Assembly: GCA_012861695.1 (NCBI GenBank)
Contig: JAAOOA010000016.1
Span: 26,542,531-26,606,530 of the forward strand
DNA from: Trematomus loennbergii
Lineage: Eukaryota > Chordata > Actinopteri > Perciformes > Nototheniidae
Length of the DNA stretch: 64,000 bases
Reading direction: 5' to 3'
The translations under genes and the position numbers were made by a program. Every line of letters starts with the position of its first letter. Positions within the stretch are counted from its first letter, which is position 1. The notes under the pieces were generated by a model. That model was not told where the DNA came from and made no database searches. It saw only the letters and a list, made by a program, of their open reading frames with translations. Shown here piece after piece: positions 13,482 through 24,729 of the stretch.

Positions 13482-14553
13482 AGGGGCCCTATTCTGCTCA
13501 TTTTCAGGTTCATATCAGGCTGTAGTATCTCTACTTTAAAGAGTCCTCTCCTGCTGATGTTCAGGTGTATATCAGTATGTAGTGCCTCTACTTTAAAGAG
13601 TCCTCTCCTGCTGATGTTCAGGTGTATATCAGTATGTAGTGTCTCTACTTTAAAGAGTCCTCTCCTGCTGATGTTCAGGTGTATATCAGTATGTAGTGTC
13701 TCTACTTTAAAGAGTCCTCTCCTGCTGATGTTCAGGTGTATATCAGTATGTAGTGTCTCTACTTTAAAGAGTCCTCTCCTGCTGATGATCAGGTGTATAT
13801 CAGTATGTAGTATCTCTACTTTAAAGAGTCCTCTCCTGCTGATGTTCAGGTGTATATCAGTATATAGTGTCTCTACTTTAAAGAGTCCTCTCCTGCTGAT
13901 GTTCAGGTGTATATCAGTATGTAGTGTCTCTACTTTAAAGAGTCCTTCCTGCTGATGTTCAGGTGTATATCAGTATGTAGTGTCTCTACTTTAAAGAGTC
14001 CTCTCCTGCTGATGTTCAGGTGTATATCAGTATGTAGTGTCTCTACTTTAAAGAGTCCTCTCCTGCTGATGTTCAGGTGTATATCAGTATGTAGTGTCTC
14101 TACTTTAAAGAGTCCTCTCCTGCTGATGTTCAGGTGTATATCAGTATGTAGTGTCTCTACTGGGACATGTCTCCATGCTTTAATGTTCAAAAAGCTCTTT
14201 ATTTTTCTCATACAGCCTGTGCTGCAGCACCTCTTTTCACCCTCTGTCTGAAACCAGAGCCCAGTCTGCTCTGATTGGTTAGCTGGCCGGCTCTGTTATG
14301 ATTGGTCAACCGCTTAGAGATGTCCCGCCCCTTAGCTTATCACGTACAATGTGTCGGAGCGATAGACAAGCGAGTGTTACATACTGATGTCACTATGTTC
14401 CCGAAGTAAACAAAGGAGTCCAATGGAGGCGTTTCAGGCAGGGGGAAGTGTGTGGGAGAGGAATGTTAACCTTTGCAGACCATTTACATGCACCAAAACC
14501 TATATAACAGACTACAGGAAAGGGAAAACTCAAAAAAGCATTATAAGGCCTCT
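13482..14553 (+). mobile_element. Family A MITE, complete, with expanded terminal array
   Basis: A 1072-bp element flanked by TTAA on both sides (13478-13481 and 14554-14557). Its terminal inverted repeats are imperfect: AGGGGCCCTATTCTGC on the left, AGAGGCCTTATAATGC on the right read from the outside. The first 54 bp plus TTAA form the terminal unit, and eleven tandem relatives of that unit follow (13536-14161). The body, common to the copies at 1.1, 34.5 and 39.9 kb, runs to 14553. No transposase is encoded. TTAA target duplication points to the piggyBac mechanism (family knowledge), but the transposase source is unknown. Confidence 0.88.
13536..14161 (+). repeat. 57-bp tandem array, 11 units (array 1)
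   Basis: Eleven near-identical 57-bp units, each starting TTAAAGAGTCCTCTCCTGCT and ending GTAGTGTCTCTACT. One unit lacks a base (about 13945) and others carry single substitutions. Because 57 is 19 codons, long spurious frames run through both strands. Each unit aligns with the host element's own left end (13478-13535) at roughly 80% identity by eye. Confidence 0.97.
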
Positions 14554-14557
14554 TTAA

Positions 14558-14974
14558 ATCTTTCAGAAATGTGAGACACTTGGAGAAAGACTTTTGACTA
14601 ACATCAATTCAGCTATGCCTCAGAATAATCATAATTTGCACTCCATGTTGACATGGTTGAATTTAAGGACAGAAGTGAATGCAAATACTGCAAGAGACGC
14701 CGACAGGAACATTTTAGACCTACTCTGTGCACTTTCAGAGCCTTTCAGTGTCAATGCACAGAAGGCTGTAACAAAGCAATTTATAGGTAGATTAAGTTTC
14801 AGCCATAAAAATGATTATTCAGCCGCAGCAGTAGCTGAAGTGAAAGACTCAGTGTTCAGCGCTGCTTTATTAAAGCATTAAAGTCCGTTACCTGTCGTAC
14901 ACGGAACAAATTATTCTGTTAGAAATGCATTAACCTTGATGTATGGCAGGATTTGTGTGGGTGATAGTGTCTGT
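14558..14974. other. Noncoding DNA, one small open frame
   Basis: A 95-codon open frame (14594-14881) is not repeat-derived but resembles no family I know and lacks splice or promoter context. I do not call it a gene. Confidence 0.5.
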
Positions 14975-15027
14975 GTGTATATGTGTGTATGTGTGTGTGT
15001 GTGTGCGTGTGTGTGCGTGGTGTGTGT

Positions 15028-15067
<40 letters not shown>

Positions 15068-15090
15068 GTGTGTGTGTGTGTGTGTGTGTG
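14975..15090. repeat. (GT)n microsatellite, interrupted
   Basis: GT array with TATG, GCGT and GGTG interruptions. First of six arrays in 1.85 kb. Confidence 0.95.
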
Positions 15091-15344
15091 AGAGGTTTGA
15101 ATCACTGATTACACTTCATTTTACCATTCATTAAAACTTCCGAGTCTATGTCATCTCTGTCTCGTCACCCACATTGCTTTCTTCGTTCATCCTTTTCCAA
15201 TATCTCTCTATATTTATCCCCCAACATATTTATTTAATACTTATGAACCTGAATTGCCGTTTTCATTATGTTATCTTTCCCTCCTAACAAACTCACACCT
15301 TGTAGCTGCAAAGTACAAACCATATAAGTATCATAAACATCTGT

Positions 15345-15435
15345 TTGCCACAAAGATTATTTTCTGCAATATTCCAAAAGTCAATGGAAAAATCCCACTG
15401 CTTTTTGCAAAGGGATGCCTTGCGATGCTTATTAC
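15345..15435 (+). repeat. Dispersed repeat (family B) fragment
   Basis: TTTTCTGCAATATTCCAAAA and the following TCAATGGAAAAATCCCACTG match 63702-63792 at about three quarters identity by eye. No terminal structure can be seen. Confidence 0.55.
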
Positions 15436-16010
<575 letters not shown>

Positions 16011-16085
16011 TGGCCCTTAACAACAAGGTAACAATTAATCTCCGATTAGCCAGGCCAAGGAGCACCAGGTGTTCAATTAGTTACC

Positions 16086-16099
16086 TGTGTGTGTGTGTG

Positions 16100-16179
<80 letters not shown>
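16086..16179. repeat. (GT)n microsatellite
   Basis: GT array 75 bp from the preceding CA array. The two are in inverted orientation and could pair as hairpin arms. Confidence 0.97.
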
Positions 16180-16341
16180 AATTGGTATGAAACTGATCCA
16201 TTGGCACATCAACTCAAAGATGGATGGATCCTGCATGTGTGTGTGAGACAGAAAGACAGAGAGACAGATGAAGAGACTCTGCATGTTAATCGGGTCGAAA
16301 TGTACTCATTGACACATTGAGGTAAGAGTGGATTGCACCAC

Positions 16342-16342
<1 letters not shown>

Positions 16343-16409
<67 letters not shown>

Positions 16410-16451
16410 TGTGTGTGTGTGTGTATGTGTGTGTGTGTTGTGTGTGTGTGA
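16343..16451. repeat. (GT)n microsatellite, interrupted
   Basis: GT array with several GGTG and TATG interruptions. Confidence 0.95.
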
Positions 16452-16602
16452 CAGGTAATAGGGTCTAAATTGATTCTCTTGCAGGGCCGAAGGCAGGTCT
16501 GCACGTCTTCTGGGAAAGAGACAGACAGATGGACTCAGGAAGAGAGAGATTGACTTGATGGGTCTCACTTGACACTTCAGACCACAGCTGCTGTGTGTGA
16601 CA

Positions 16603-16741
16603 ACCCGTGTGTGTGTGTTTGTGTCTGTGTGTGTGTGTGGGTGTGGGGGGGGACATTTTCAACTCCTGTCAGCACTGGCTTGACATCTCACAGCTCAGTG
16701 ATTTTTAACTGTCTCTCTCACACACACACACCCACACACAC

Positions 16742-16775
<34 letters not shown>

Positions 16776-16814
16776 TACAAACACACACCCACACACACAC
16801 ACATACACACACAA
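16603..16814. repeat. GT then CA arrays around a short spacer
   Basis: A short GT array (16603-16640) and, about 75 bp on, an inverted CA array (16717-16814). Confidence 0.93.
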
Positions 16815-18045
16815 AGATAACTACTACTACTCCGTTAACTGTGGGTTTTGTACACACAATAAAGTAAAATAAAAATAGGTTACAAATGGTACAGTAAAAA
16901 TGTTTTAGCCTTCAATTCTTTGTGTTTATTTTTATTTCTATTTAACAGTAACTGTGCCTTCACTCTGGCTGCTACTCTTAGGTCAAGTTCACTTTATACA
17001 GGCCAGTATCACAAATCACAAAACTGCCTCCAGCAGCTTTACAATCCGTCCAGCATACGACTCCATCTACGTTTAAATCCTGCACAGGTGGTAAATGAGT
17101 TAAAATGTGCATATGAGTTTCACAAACCCTCATTTCAGCTCTCACTGATCCCATCTGTTCTAAACATTATACCGACCAGATTAAGAGTTTAAAAACTAAT
17201 TTTACTACGATGACCGTGGAACATTTGAAGTGATTTTGACCCTCTTTTAATGTTTGGTTTACCGACACCACTTGACTATAATGTCCTTCCTCACAGCTAT
17301 GATGTAAACAAATATGATGTATAAAGCTTCTGGATATACAATAGTCAATATGCCTGCGGTGGTATATCCATAACGTCTGGATGTTCAACAGACGGTGACC
17401 AATTATGGGTCTTGACCTTAAATTGAATACGAGGGATTCACAGGTGTAGAGTAGCCAGACATAATATGCCTGTAATGTTTTTTAATGGTTTAGATTTCCC
17501 AATGAACTTCCCTAACCCGGGGCTCACAAACACCACAGTCACACACACACACACATATTTAAACACACACACACACACAGCCCTTACGCTCGGTCGTGAC
17601 AGACGTCATGTGGTTCTCATTCAGTCGTGCGTAATGAAGTTAGCTCTGGCTGGACCGTATTACATATTAAATAAGCGCATGTTGGGAGAGGGTGAGTGAC
17701 GGGTGGCAATACATTTAAGCGACCTGATTAAAAACATGAGGGTTGCATCTACCCTACAAATAAAACTGCTGAACTCTAAGTTTCACCTTCCAGCTCATTT
17801 TGCTTTTTTTCTTATTCTGCAGAAACAAAGCAGGAATGAGAAGCAAGGGTTTGTTGAGACTAAGAAACAGAACAAAGGTAGAACAGGGAAAAGAGGTGAG
17901 ATAAGTGCTATCTCCCCACAAAGGCAGTTCAACTTACACGAATAAACACCGGTAAATGTCTTTTTTCAGTTGTTCTTTGTTGTTGAAACGTTATCTATCT
18001 AACCTGGAACAGGCACAGAGAGAATTAAAGTCACACATTTTCTTC
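16815..18045. other. Noncoding DNA, no feature recognised
   Basis: Unique-looking sequence with a short CA stretch near 17537-17580. No gene supported. Confidence 0.5.
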
Positions 18046-18260
18046 TTCCTCACATATCATGCTCATCTTCAGGTTTATATTAGTGTTAAGCAGTATCGGT
18101 ATCGGTATCGGTATCACTAGTAAATTGTCAACGGGGGGGTGCTAGTGACTTATCTGACCGGCCCACTTCGGTACCGGCGCCAGTCCGCCACTGGTGTTAA
18201 GTGTCTCTACTGTGACATGTCTCCATGCTTTAATGTTCAAAGAGCTCTTTATTTTTCTAC
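18046..18260 (+). mobile_element. Family A MITE fragment split by a hAT-like insertion
   Basis: The left part (TCATGCTCATCTTCAGGTTTATATTAG, ending at 18090) and the right part (TGTCTCTACTGTGACATGTC onwards, from 18194) join to give one terminal unit plus body start. There is no 57-bp expansion. The break is caused by the element at 18091-18193. Confidence 0.75.
18091..18193. mobile_element. 103-bp hAT-like MITE with 8-bp target duplication
   Basis: Perfect 8-bp direct duplications GTGTTAAG flank the insert (18083-18090 and 18194-18201). The ends are CAGTATCGG on the left and CAGTGGCGG on the right read from outside. A (TATCGG)n stretch and a GGGGGGGTGCTAGTGAC segment lie inside. Eight-bp duplications with CAG-type ends are typical of hAT transposons. 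Confidence 0.82.
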
Positions 18261-18565
18261 ATACCCCATTCTAATATTTTCCTAAAACTTTGGGTCATTG
18301 AATAATTTTTGACCCTCAGATGGTTATATTTCATCAAGACTAATTACACATCAGTCCAAGGTTTATTGGATTTAAACGACTGCCATTAAATCTGTCCTGA
18401 CTTGAAACTGAGCCCAATTAATGGCCATCGTCTGTGGCAAATGGTAAATAGGACTGAAATGGCTGATGATATTCTTTACTTTTCTGAAGCCATCTGAGGT
18501 TAACTGACACACAAAAATCTATCCACAGAGTTTTGTTTAGTATAGTCCAAAAAAATATGTATTAA

Positions 18566-18850
18566 AGGGCCCATGTCATGCTTTTCGGTTATTACCCGTC
18601 CCCTTGTGTGTTATGAAGGTCTTTCTGCATGTAAACGGTCTGCAAGTCACAAACCCTCAAAGTACACCCTGTAGCGAGTAAAACTCTAACACAGAAAAGA
18701 CCTGTCTATGCTGCCCCAGACGCCTCGTTGGAGATTTCTCTTTTTCCATTGTTTTCTTCCTGGGTACAGTGACGTGCCCAAATGGACCCATTGGTCCAAA
18801 TGGACCAATCCGTGGAGCCGTTACGTTACGTCCGCGGAGCCGTTACGTTA
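18566..18850 (+). mobile_element. Second TTAA-type MITE family, partial
   Basis: Follows a TTAA (18562-18565) and begins AGGGCCCATGTCATGC. Its terminus resembles family A but its body does not. The right end was not found. The sequence CCGCGGAGCCGTTACGTTA is partly duplicated at 18810-18850. Confidence 0.5.
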
Positions 18851-18874
18851 AATCGTACATTTCAAAGCCCTCTT

Positions 18875-18992
18875 TACTTTTACTTGAGTAAAGAAGTTTA
18901 GTCAGTACTTCTACTTTTACCAGAGTATTTTTAAACATGAGTATCTGTACTTCTACTTGAGTAAAGGATGTGTACTTTTGCCATCTCTGTCT
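18875..18992. repeat. Dispersed repeat with ACTTTTACTTGAGTAAA motif
   Basis: TTTACTTTTACTTGAGTAAA and its relatives occur three times within 120 bp. A related stretch lies at 45475-45595 and ends CCCACCTCTG, so this is probably a degraded hAT subterminal region. Confidence 0.5.
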
Positions 18993-19084
18993 TCAGATGA
19001 TTAAAACTTTTGAAGTCTGTCAAAATGTTCTCCCTCCAACCAGATCATCAGACTCCAGTTAAATCACCTGTACCTTTTCTCATG

Positions 19085-19378
19085 TGGTTCAAGGTTCTTT
19101 ATTGTCAAACTAACATAGCTACAGAGTAATTATGTCGTTGACAATCTTAGGTCACAGGCTTCTCCAACAATGCAACATAATAATACAGATAGTAAAAGTA
19201 ATACAAAAAGAAAAATAGTTCTAAAATAAAGTGAGAGAGAAAAAAAAAAAGTGGAATAGTGCAGTACGAGTCTATATACAAGTTATTGGAATGATATATA
19301 TTAGAATAGTGATGTGAATAGTGATGTGAATAGTGCAGTACGAGTCTATATACAAGTTATTGGAATGATATATATGTG
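19085..19378 (-). mobile_element. LINE 3'-end fragment with internal duplication
   Basis: The left end TTCAAGGTTCTTTATTGTCA, read in reverse, is a typical LINE 3' terminus. A 44-bp stretch (AGTGCAGTACGAGTCTATAT onward) is present twice, near 19256 and 19331. A similar terminus lies inside the Harbinger element at 24145-24200. Confidence 0.6.
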
Positions 19379-19753
19379 TGTCTACCTTCCCTGTCTTTAC
19401 TCCATTTGATGAAGGCAACAGAGATAGTATTATAGTTCCCTGTCATATTCTGCTCTCCTCTCCATCCATCCACCCCCGGCTCCCATTTGCTGTAATCTGC
19501 CGGCCCGGTAGGGATTGAATGTTTCCCTCCTTGTGAGAAAACCTCCCCTCCAACAGATGCTCTCTATCCCCCAGCACAGACTCCCCGTGCTCTTCCCTTC
19601 TTGTAGTTGTTGCTGTGATCTTCTGTCGACTCTCATCAGGTAGGGCAGCTGGAAGAAGACAAGAGGAGGAGAGGGAAACCTTCAGCTGACCTCGACATCT
19701 CTGTTTCAGATGATACAGTGAGATAATGGGGGAGACTTCAGCTGTATGTGTAT
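19379..19753. other. Noncoding DNA, no feature recognised
   Basis: No supported feature. Confidence 0.5.
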
Positions 19754-19761
19754 GTTTGAGC

Positions 19762-20237
19762 TAGGGCTGTGCAATTAATCGTATTTTAATCGCAATTAGG
19801 ATTTGGGCCTGCCACAATTACGAAAACAACATAATCGAAAAAAACGATTATTTTGCTTTGCTTGGTTGTGACAGTGCAACATATTTGATCAAATTTATTT
19901 TAGTCTAATTTATTTGTATTTATCATATTTACATATGTTTAGTAGCTTGTTGAAGTGCGCTCCAAAATATTTGCTGATCTTGTTTATTGGTATTTATTAT
20001 TTTAAATATAAATGTATCATTTATTTTATTTATTTTTGTATTGGTTTTTCAGTTGAATTACACGTTCAGGGTAATCAACAGTTAAAAAGACACTGTTCAA
20101 ATTATTATTTGTATTTTTTTAAAGTTCAATAAATGGATGTTTTCAAAGTCAATGAATAATCGTATTTAATAATCGTGATATCAATTATTGACCAAAATAA
20201 TCGTGATTATGATTTTTGCCATAATCGCACAGCCCTA
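19762..20237. mobile_element. Non-autonomous hAT element with perfect TSD
   Basis: A 476-bp element bounded by perfect 8-bp direct duplications GTTTGAGC (19754-19761 and 20238-20245). The terminal inverted repeats start TAGGGCTGTGC at both ends and continue as AATTAATCG on the left and GATTATGGC on the right. The interior is AT-rich with repeated AATCG motifs and has no transposase. The family must be mobilised in trans by a hAT transposase (family knowledge). Confidence 0.92.
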
Positions 20238-20245
20238 GTTTGAGC

Positions 20246-21585
20246 TGCTAGGGATGTATTGTTGGGTAATTAACTAATCGTAAACACATATTTGGAGTTA
20301 CATTCACTTTGGAAAATGGTTAGTTTTCCAGTTACATCCTTACTGTTTTTGTTCTCCAACTGTTTAGCTAAATAAGTCACAAGACATGAAGACATAATTA
20401 TGAGAACAAAGTCTTCATAATTTGAAAGAGGGTTCTCCAGGCTTAATAAATTGCTTGCATACAGTAGTACCCCTTGCCCCCCAATTGGATTAGCTATGAA
20501 AATTGAATCTTAATTGGTCTATAATTTGTCTTGTTAGCCTAAGGATTACGGAGATCCATCTATCGTCTTGATTACGCTAACGTATTTTAAGCTATTAGCA
20601 TCATGGACAAGCTTTTTTTTATATACTTGGAGGCATTAAGTTGCATCTTTTGATTGATTTTGTTGACAAGGGAACTTTTTATCTGATTTGATCACACCTT
20701 AAGTTACTCGGTATAAGATAAGTTATATATATATATACTATAAGAATAGTTTACCGTGCAAAACAACCCACATTGTTTGCTCTTCAGAAACTTGGGAACA
20801 AAGCCGGCACGTGATAAAGTCAAAAGAGATATTTGAAAAACACAAAACCTTGTTGCTTTTTCTGTAGGTTTTCTTGACCGTCTTCACCACATGCATGTCA
20901 TTTCCGGGGTCTTCACCATGACATTCATCAATTGTTATTGAAGTACAGATTCAGACACCTCTGCCGGTGCTTTCACAGCTTTCGCTCTGTTCCTCTTTTC
21001 ATTCCTCTCCGTCTGTCCTTTCCGCACTGGGTGGGCTCCTTGAAAAGGTGTCTACTTTTGAATCAGCCGCCTCTTTGAAGTCAGCCATCTTTTTCCCTTC
21101 TCATACCTTCCCTCTCCTGTGTCTCCCCTCTCATTGCTCACCTCCTCTCTTATCTGGTCTATCTTCATCACCCTCCCTCTGTTCCTTCCCCCCCTGTTCT
21201 ACTTCTCCCGTTACCAAACTTTCGGGTCCTCGTTTTTACTATTCTCTTCTTCCCTCCAACCTCACTTTTTCATTCTCTTCTGTTGTCTCCTCTTCCCTTT
21301 GATCCAGACTTCCAAGTATTTCTCCATTGGCTAGGAGGCACTTCTCATTGACCTAACTTGACTTTGACTTACTGTAGGAGGACTTTTGTACACTTTATTA
21401 AAGCTGAAACTACCTCGGGAAATATTGAAGAAACCCTGCTATCTCTCACGCAGCAGGCAGTGAAATGTAATAGTGATTTAGGCCTAAAGGTGTACATGCA
21501 ACAATGTACAACAATATCTGTTTTCCTTTTCGTTATTACTGCCGATTTCTATATTTGATTCCTTTTATTCCATTCCATTTCTAAT
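20246..21585. other. Noncoding DNA with pyrimidine-rich tract
   Basis: About 20970-21310 is strongly CT-rich (TTCCCCCCCTGTTCTACTTC and similar) and gives a spurious 111-codon Ser-rich frame. No gene supported. Confidence 0.55.
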
Positions 21586-21752
21586 AAATACTGTTATATT
21601 TTACTATATTTTTATTATTTTTAATATATTTCGAGTTCTCTATCTGTGTTTTTACATTTCTTTTGTACTTGTATGTGGCACCATGACATCAAGTTAAATT
21701 CCTCGTACGTGTCAACCTACCTGGTAATAAACCGTGTTGATTCTGATTCTGA
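21586..21752 (+). mobile_element. LINE 3'-end fragment
   Basis: CACCATGACATCAAGTTAAA, then TTCCTCGTACGTGTCAACCT, then GGTAATAAACCGTGTTGATT and a TCTGATTCTGA tail. A relative with ATTCCTTGTATGTAAACCAA lies at 46760-46998. Only the noncoding 3' end is present. Confidence 0.6.
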
Positions 21753-21868
21753 AAACATTATGCATGTATTTGTAATCCCATCATGCTTTAAAAACACAAA
21801 AGCAAAGGCAACTTCAACATAATGGACCATCACCTGAATCATGTTGACCAATATTACTCCACACACAG

Positions 21869-22316
21869 GGTGCGTCTCACTTTCATTTCCTCGCTCTCGG
21901 TATCACGGAAGTTGATTTGTCTGCGCCATCTTGAGTAGCGTCCCAGTGAACTTATTTGTGCTGGAGGATCGAGGAGTGATAACGAGGAGCGATAATGGAG
22001 GAACTACCAGATCATCCTCCGGTGAAATCCTCAGACACTCGCCCCGCCCCTTACTGTGTATCGCTCACTGATTGGACGATGCAGTGCATGCACTGATTGG
22101 CTGCTGTCAGACGATCAGCTGTGCGGCGTCCTCACAAAACGGACGTCGCTTCACGTGACGCTCCGGAGGAAACGACGTCCCATTGCTCTAAAACTCATTT
22201 CCCTGCTTCTCGTGGTTTCCTTGCGTCTATCCATGCTCCCTGGTGGGAGGGACTAGTCGCAGGGAAACGACGCAAGTGAGGGACGCAAGGAATCCATTTA
22301 ACCGAAGTGAGATGCA
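21869..22316. mobile_element. Possible TIR element
   Basis: The left end carries TGCGTCTCACTT and the right end, read inverted, TGCATCTCACTT (11 of 12 match), about 450 bp apart. The interior is GC-richer than the surroundings. A 6-bp flanking match (ACACAG/ATACAG) is imperfect, so element status is tentative. Confidence 0.4.
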
Positions 22317-22550
22317 GATACAGTCAACTCAGAGTTTTATGCCCCGTTTCCACTACACGGCCTCGCTCGGCCCGCTCGGCCTCCTTTGGCCGTGCCCGGC
22401 CTCGTTAGGACCAGCTCACTTTGTGGCGCGTTTCCATTACAGTTTAGGAACCGGGTCAGTATCTATAGTAACGCAGTGTAGGCGGAGCGACGCTGCTTAA
22501 AACTGCCGTGACGTCATCTTCAATGCGACAAAGCGACACAACACACAACA

Positions 22551-23920
22551 ATGGAGGATGTTGAGAAGATCGTTTGCTTGTTGCTTGCTGTGTGGTTCTT
22601 TATCACAAGAAATAGGCAAGAGATGATTCGAAAGAGGCGACTTGTAGCAAGACGAGGTATAGAGGCAGCTGACGCGAGAGTTCTGGCAGCCCGCAGAGAC
22701 TACTGGAGGACTCTAACTACTACTACTACTGCTACTTCTTCGAGACTACAATGCTACTTGGTAAGCTAACGTTCGCTAACTAGCAATGTGTTTAGGCTCA
22801 CGCTCCCCATACGACCAAAGAATTTCAAGTATTTAATTAATTGTAGCTACCACTTTTACGTATTAAAATATGTATGCTTTTGTTTGTGTATTTCAGAAGT
22901 TACTTCGCCGCCCTAGACCATGTGTTTGGATGCTCGACCGAGCTACCGAGTGGTGGAATGTGATTGTTCCATCTTTCACACACACTCAGTGGGTGGAGAA
23001 CTTCAGGATGTCTGAAGAAACCTACGTCTACCTGTGCAACAAACTGCGGCCAGCGATGGAGAAACAGGACACACCATTCCGCGTGTGTATACCTTTTAAG
23101 AAGAGAGTGGCCATCGCACTGTGGAAGCTTGCTACCGGCTGTGAGTACAGAAGCATAGGACATCTTTTCGGAGTGAGCAAGACAACTGTGTGCCGGTGTG
23201 TGCAAGACTTCTGTGCTGCTGCAGAGACGTTGTTAGTACCGGAACTAATTCGTTCACCAGACCGGGAGAAATTTGCAGAAATGGCTGCCTACACTGAGCA
23301 GAGGTGGGGGCTCCCTCAGTGTGTAGGTGCTATTGATGGGTCACACATACCCATCTTGGCACCACAGGAATACCACTGTGACTATTTCAACCGTAAAGGC
23401 TGGCACTCCATCATCCTTCAAGGAGTTGTTGATGGTAAGGGACATTTCTGGAATGTGTTTGCAGGAATGCCTGGGAGCTTGCATGACGCTCGGGTTTTGA
23501 GACTGTCCACATTGTGGGAGTTGGCCAGTCGTGGCAACTACTTTCCAGCTTGCACCAGGAACATTGGTGGGGTGAATGCTGGCTATTACATCCTGGGGAC
23601 AATGCCTATCCCTTGCAAACTGGCTCATAAAACCCTTCGCTGACACTGGACGGCTAACAGAAGAACATGTGACATACAACAAGAAGATTTGCAGAGTACG
23701 GGTAGTGGTTGAAAACGCTTTTGGTAGACTGAAGGGAAGGTGGCGTTGCCTCATGAAAAGAAATGACTGTGATGTGAAACTTGTTAAATCAATGGTGCTG
23801 ACATGCTGTGCTCTGCATAACCTCTGCGAGAGTCATGGAGAGACCTATGATGATGGGATGCACCAGCAGCAGCAGAGCCAGGGGTGGCAGTGGCAGGTGA
23901 TGCGCTACCTGAATCCATAA
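22551..23920 (+). pseudogene. Harbinger DDE transposase (HARBI1-like), two exons, frameshifted
   Basis: Exon 1 (22551-22760, 70 codons, MEDVEKIV start) ends at a GTAAGC donor. A 136-bp phase-0 intron ends TTTCAG, and exon 2 starts at 22897. Residues about 100-200 hold a helix-turn-helix region (YRSIGHLFGVSKTTVCRCVQ). The DDE_4 nuclease domain follows: first catalytic Asp in GAIDGSHIPI (codon 23335, about residue 217), the GMPGSLHDARV motif, and the catalytic Glu in VVVENAFGRLKGRW (codon 23711). Between them the frame changes twice. Two single-base losses, one in the G run at 23595-23598 and one near 23618-23620, put the second catalytic Asp (GAC 23598-23600) in a third frame and create a stop at 23641. 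Past the lesion the protein is open to TAA 23918-23920, with AATAAA at 23947-23952. The enzyme would cut and paste the element with its Myb-like partner (family knowledge). Confidence 0.92.
22761..22896 (+). other. Intron of Harbinger transposase
   Basis: GT...AG, 136 bp, phase 0. Donor GGTAAGC, acceptor TGTATTTCAG. Splicing joins two frames that otherwise start at separate ATGs, and the upstream frame closes 9 bp into the intron. Confidence 0.75.
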
Positions 23921-24729
23921 ATAGTCATTGTATGGTATTGAACATAAATAAAAAAAGAATGTTTCACATACATGTGTTTGTCAAATTATTTAAACCCAAG
24001 AAATGTTATCAGAATTGACTATTTAGTAAATATTTGAATTTCAAGCACCAGTATTTACTGCCCCATAAAAATAATAATCTAAGCAAATATCAAAGCAAAC
24101 TATAAACAAATACAACAGTGTAAAACACAGCAGAACTATATTCAGCTTCAAGGTTTTGTATTTTGTCATACGAACATAGCTACAGTGTAGTTATAGTTTA
24201 TTTTGTCTCTTCTCTTTTAAATATATAAGCAATGTGTTTGAGTCTAGCACAACGAGGGTATTACAATTGAGTAATTTTTACTACATGTATTCATAATACC
24301 ATTACAAAATATGTAATGTTATGTTTTAGAGGACCTCAAGCGAGCAAACTCAATTTCAAACAGTATGCAGAGTTGTCCTGCTAAAGACTTAAAATGTTTT
24401 ATTTAACCAAGTATTTATTCTCTTATTTGCTTTAATTGCAACAGATGATAAAGGTTTCACTGTGCAGTGCTTTGTGGGCGATGATGGTGTTTATGATATT
24501 TCTGACTGAAGAGGGACGCCTAGATGATGCCATCTTTCTGTGTGATCGCTGTTGGGTGCAATTATTTATCAACAAGCAATAAGATAAGTCAAAGAAGTAC
24601 TTTATTGAACACAAAGTGTTTTCTTGCAGCAGCATAAAAAAGGCATGGCATAATCATACAAAAAAAAAAAAGATTGTATTGTATTACAGATAAAAAATAT
24701 ACAAGAAAGTACAGCCATAGGTTATTGGT
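23921..24729. other. Harbinger interior between the convergent genes
   Basis: AT-rich and noncoding. It holds the transposase AATAAA, a LINE-tail-like fragment (24145-24200, related to 19085), and, for the minus-strand gene, AATAAA at 24606-24601. Confidence 0.6.

Noticed and set aside
13536..14161. CRISPR array
   Set aside because: Direct repeats have no unique spacers and the DNA is from a vertebrate. It is a plain tandem array.
14594..14881. 95-codon open frame as a gene
   Set aside because: No domain, homologue, splice site or promoter that I can recognise. Length is within chance expectation.
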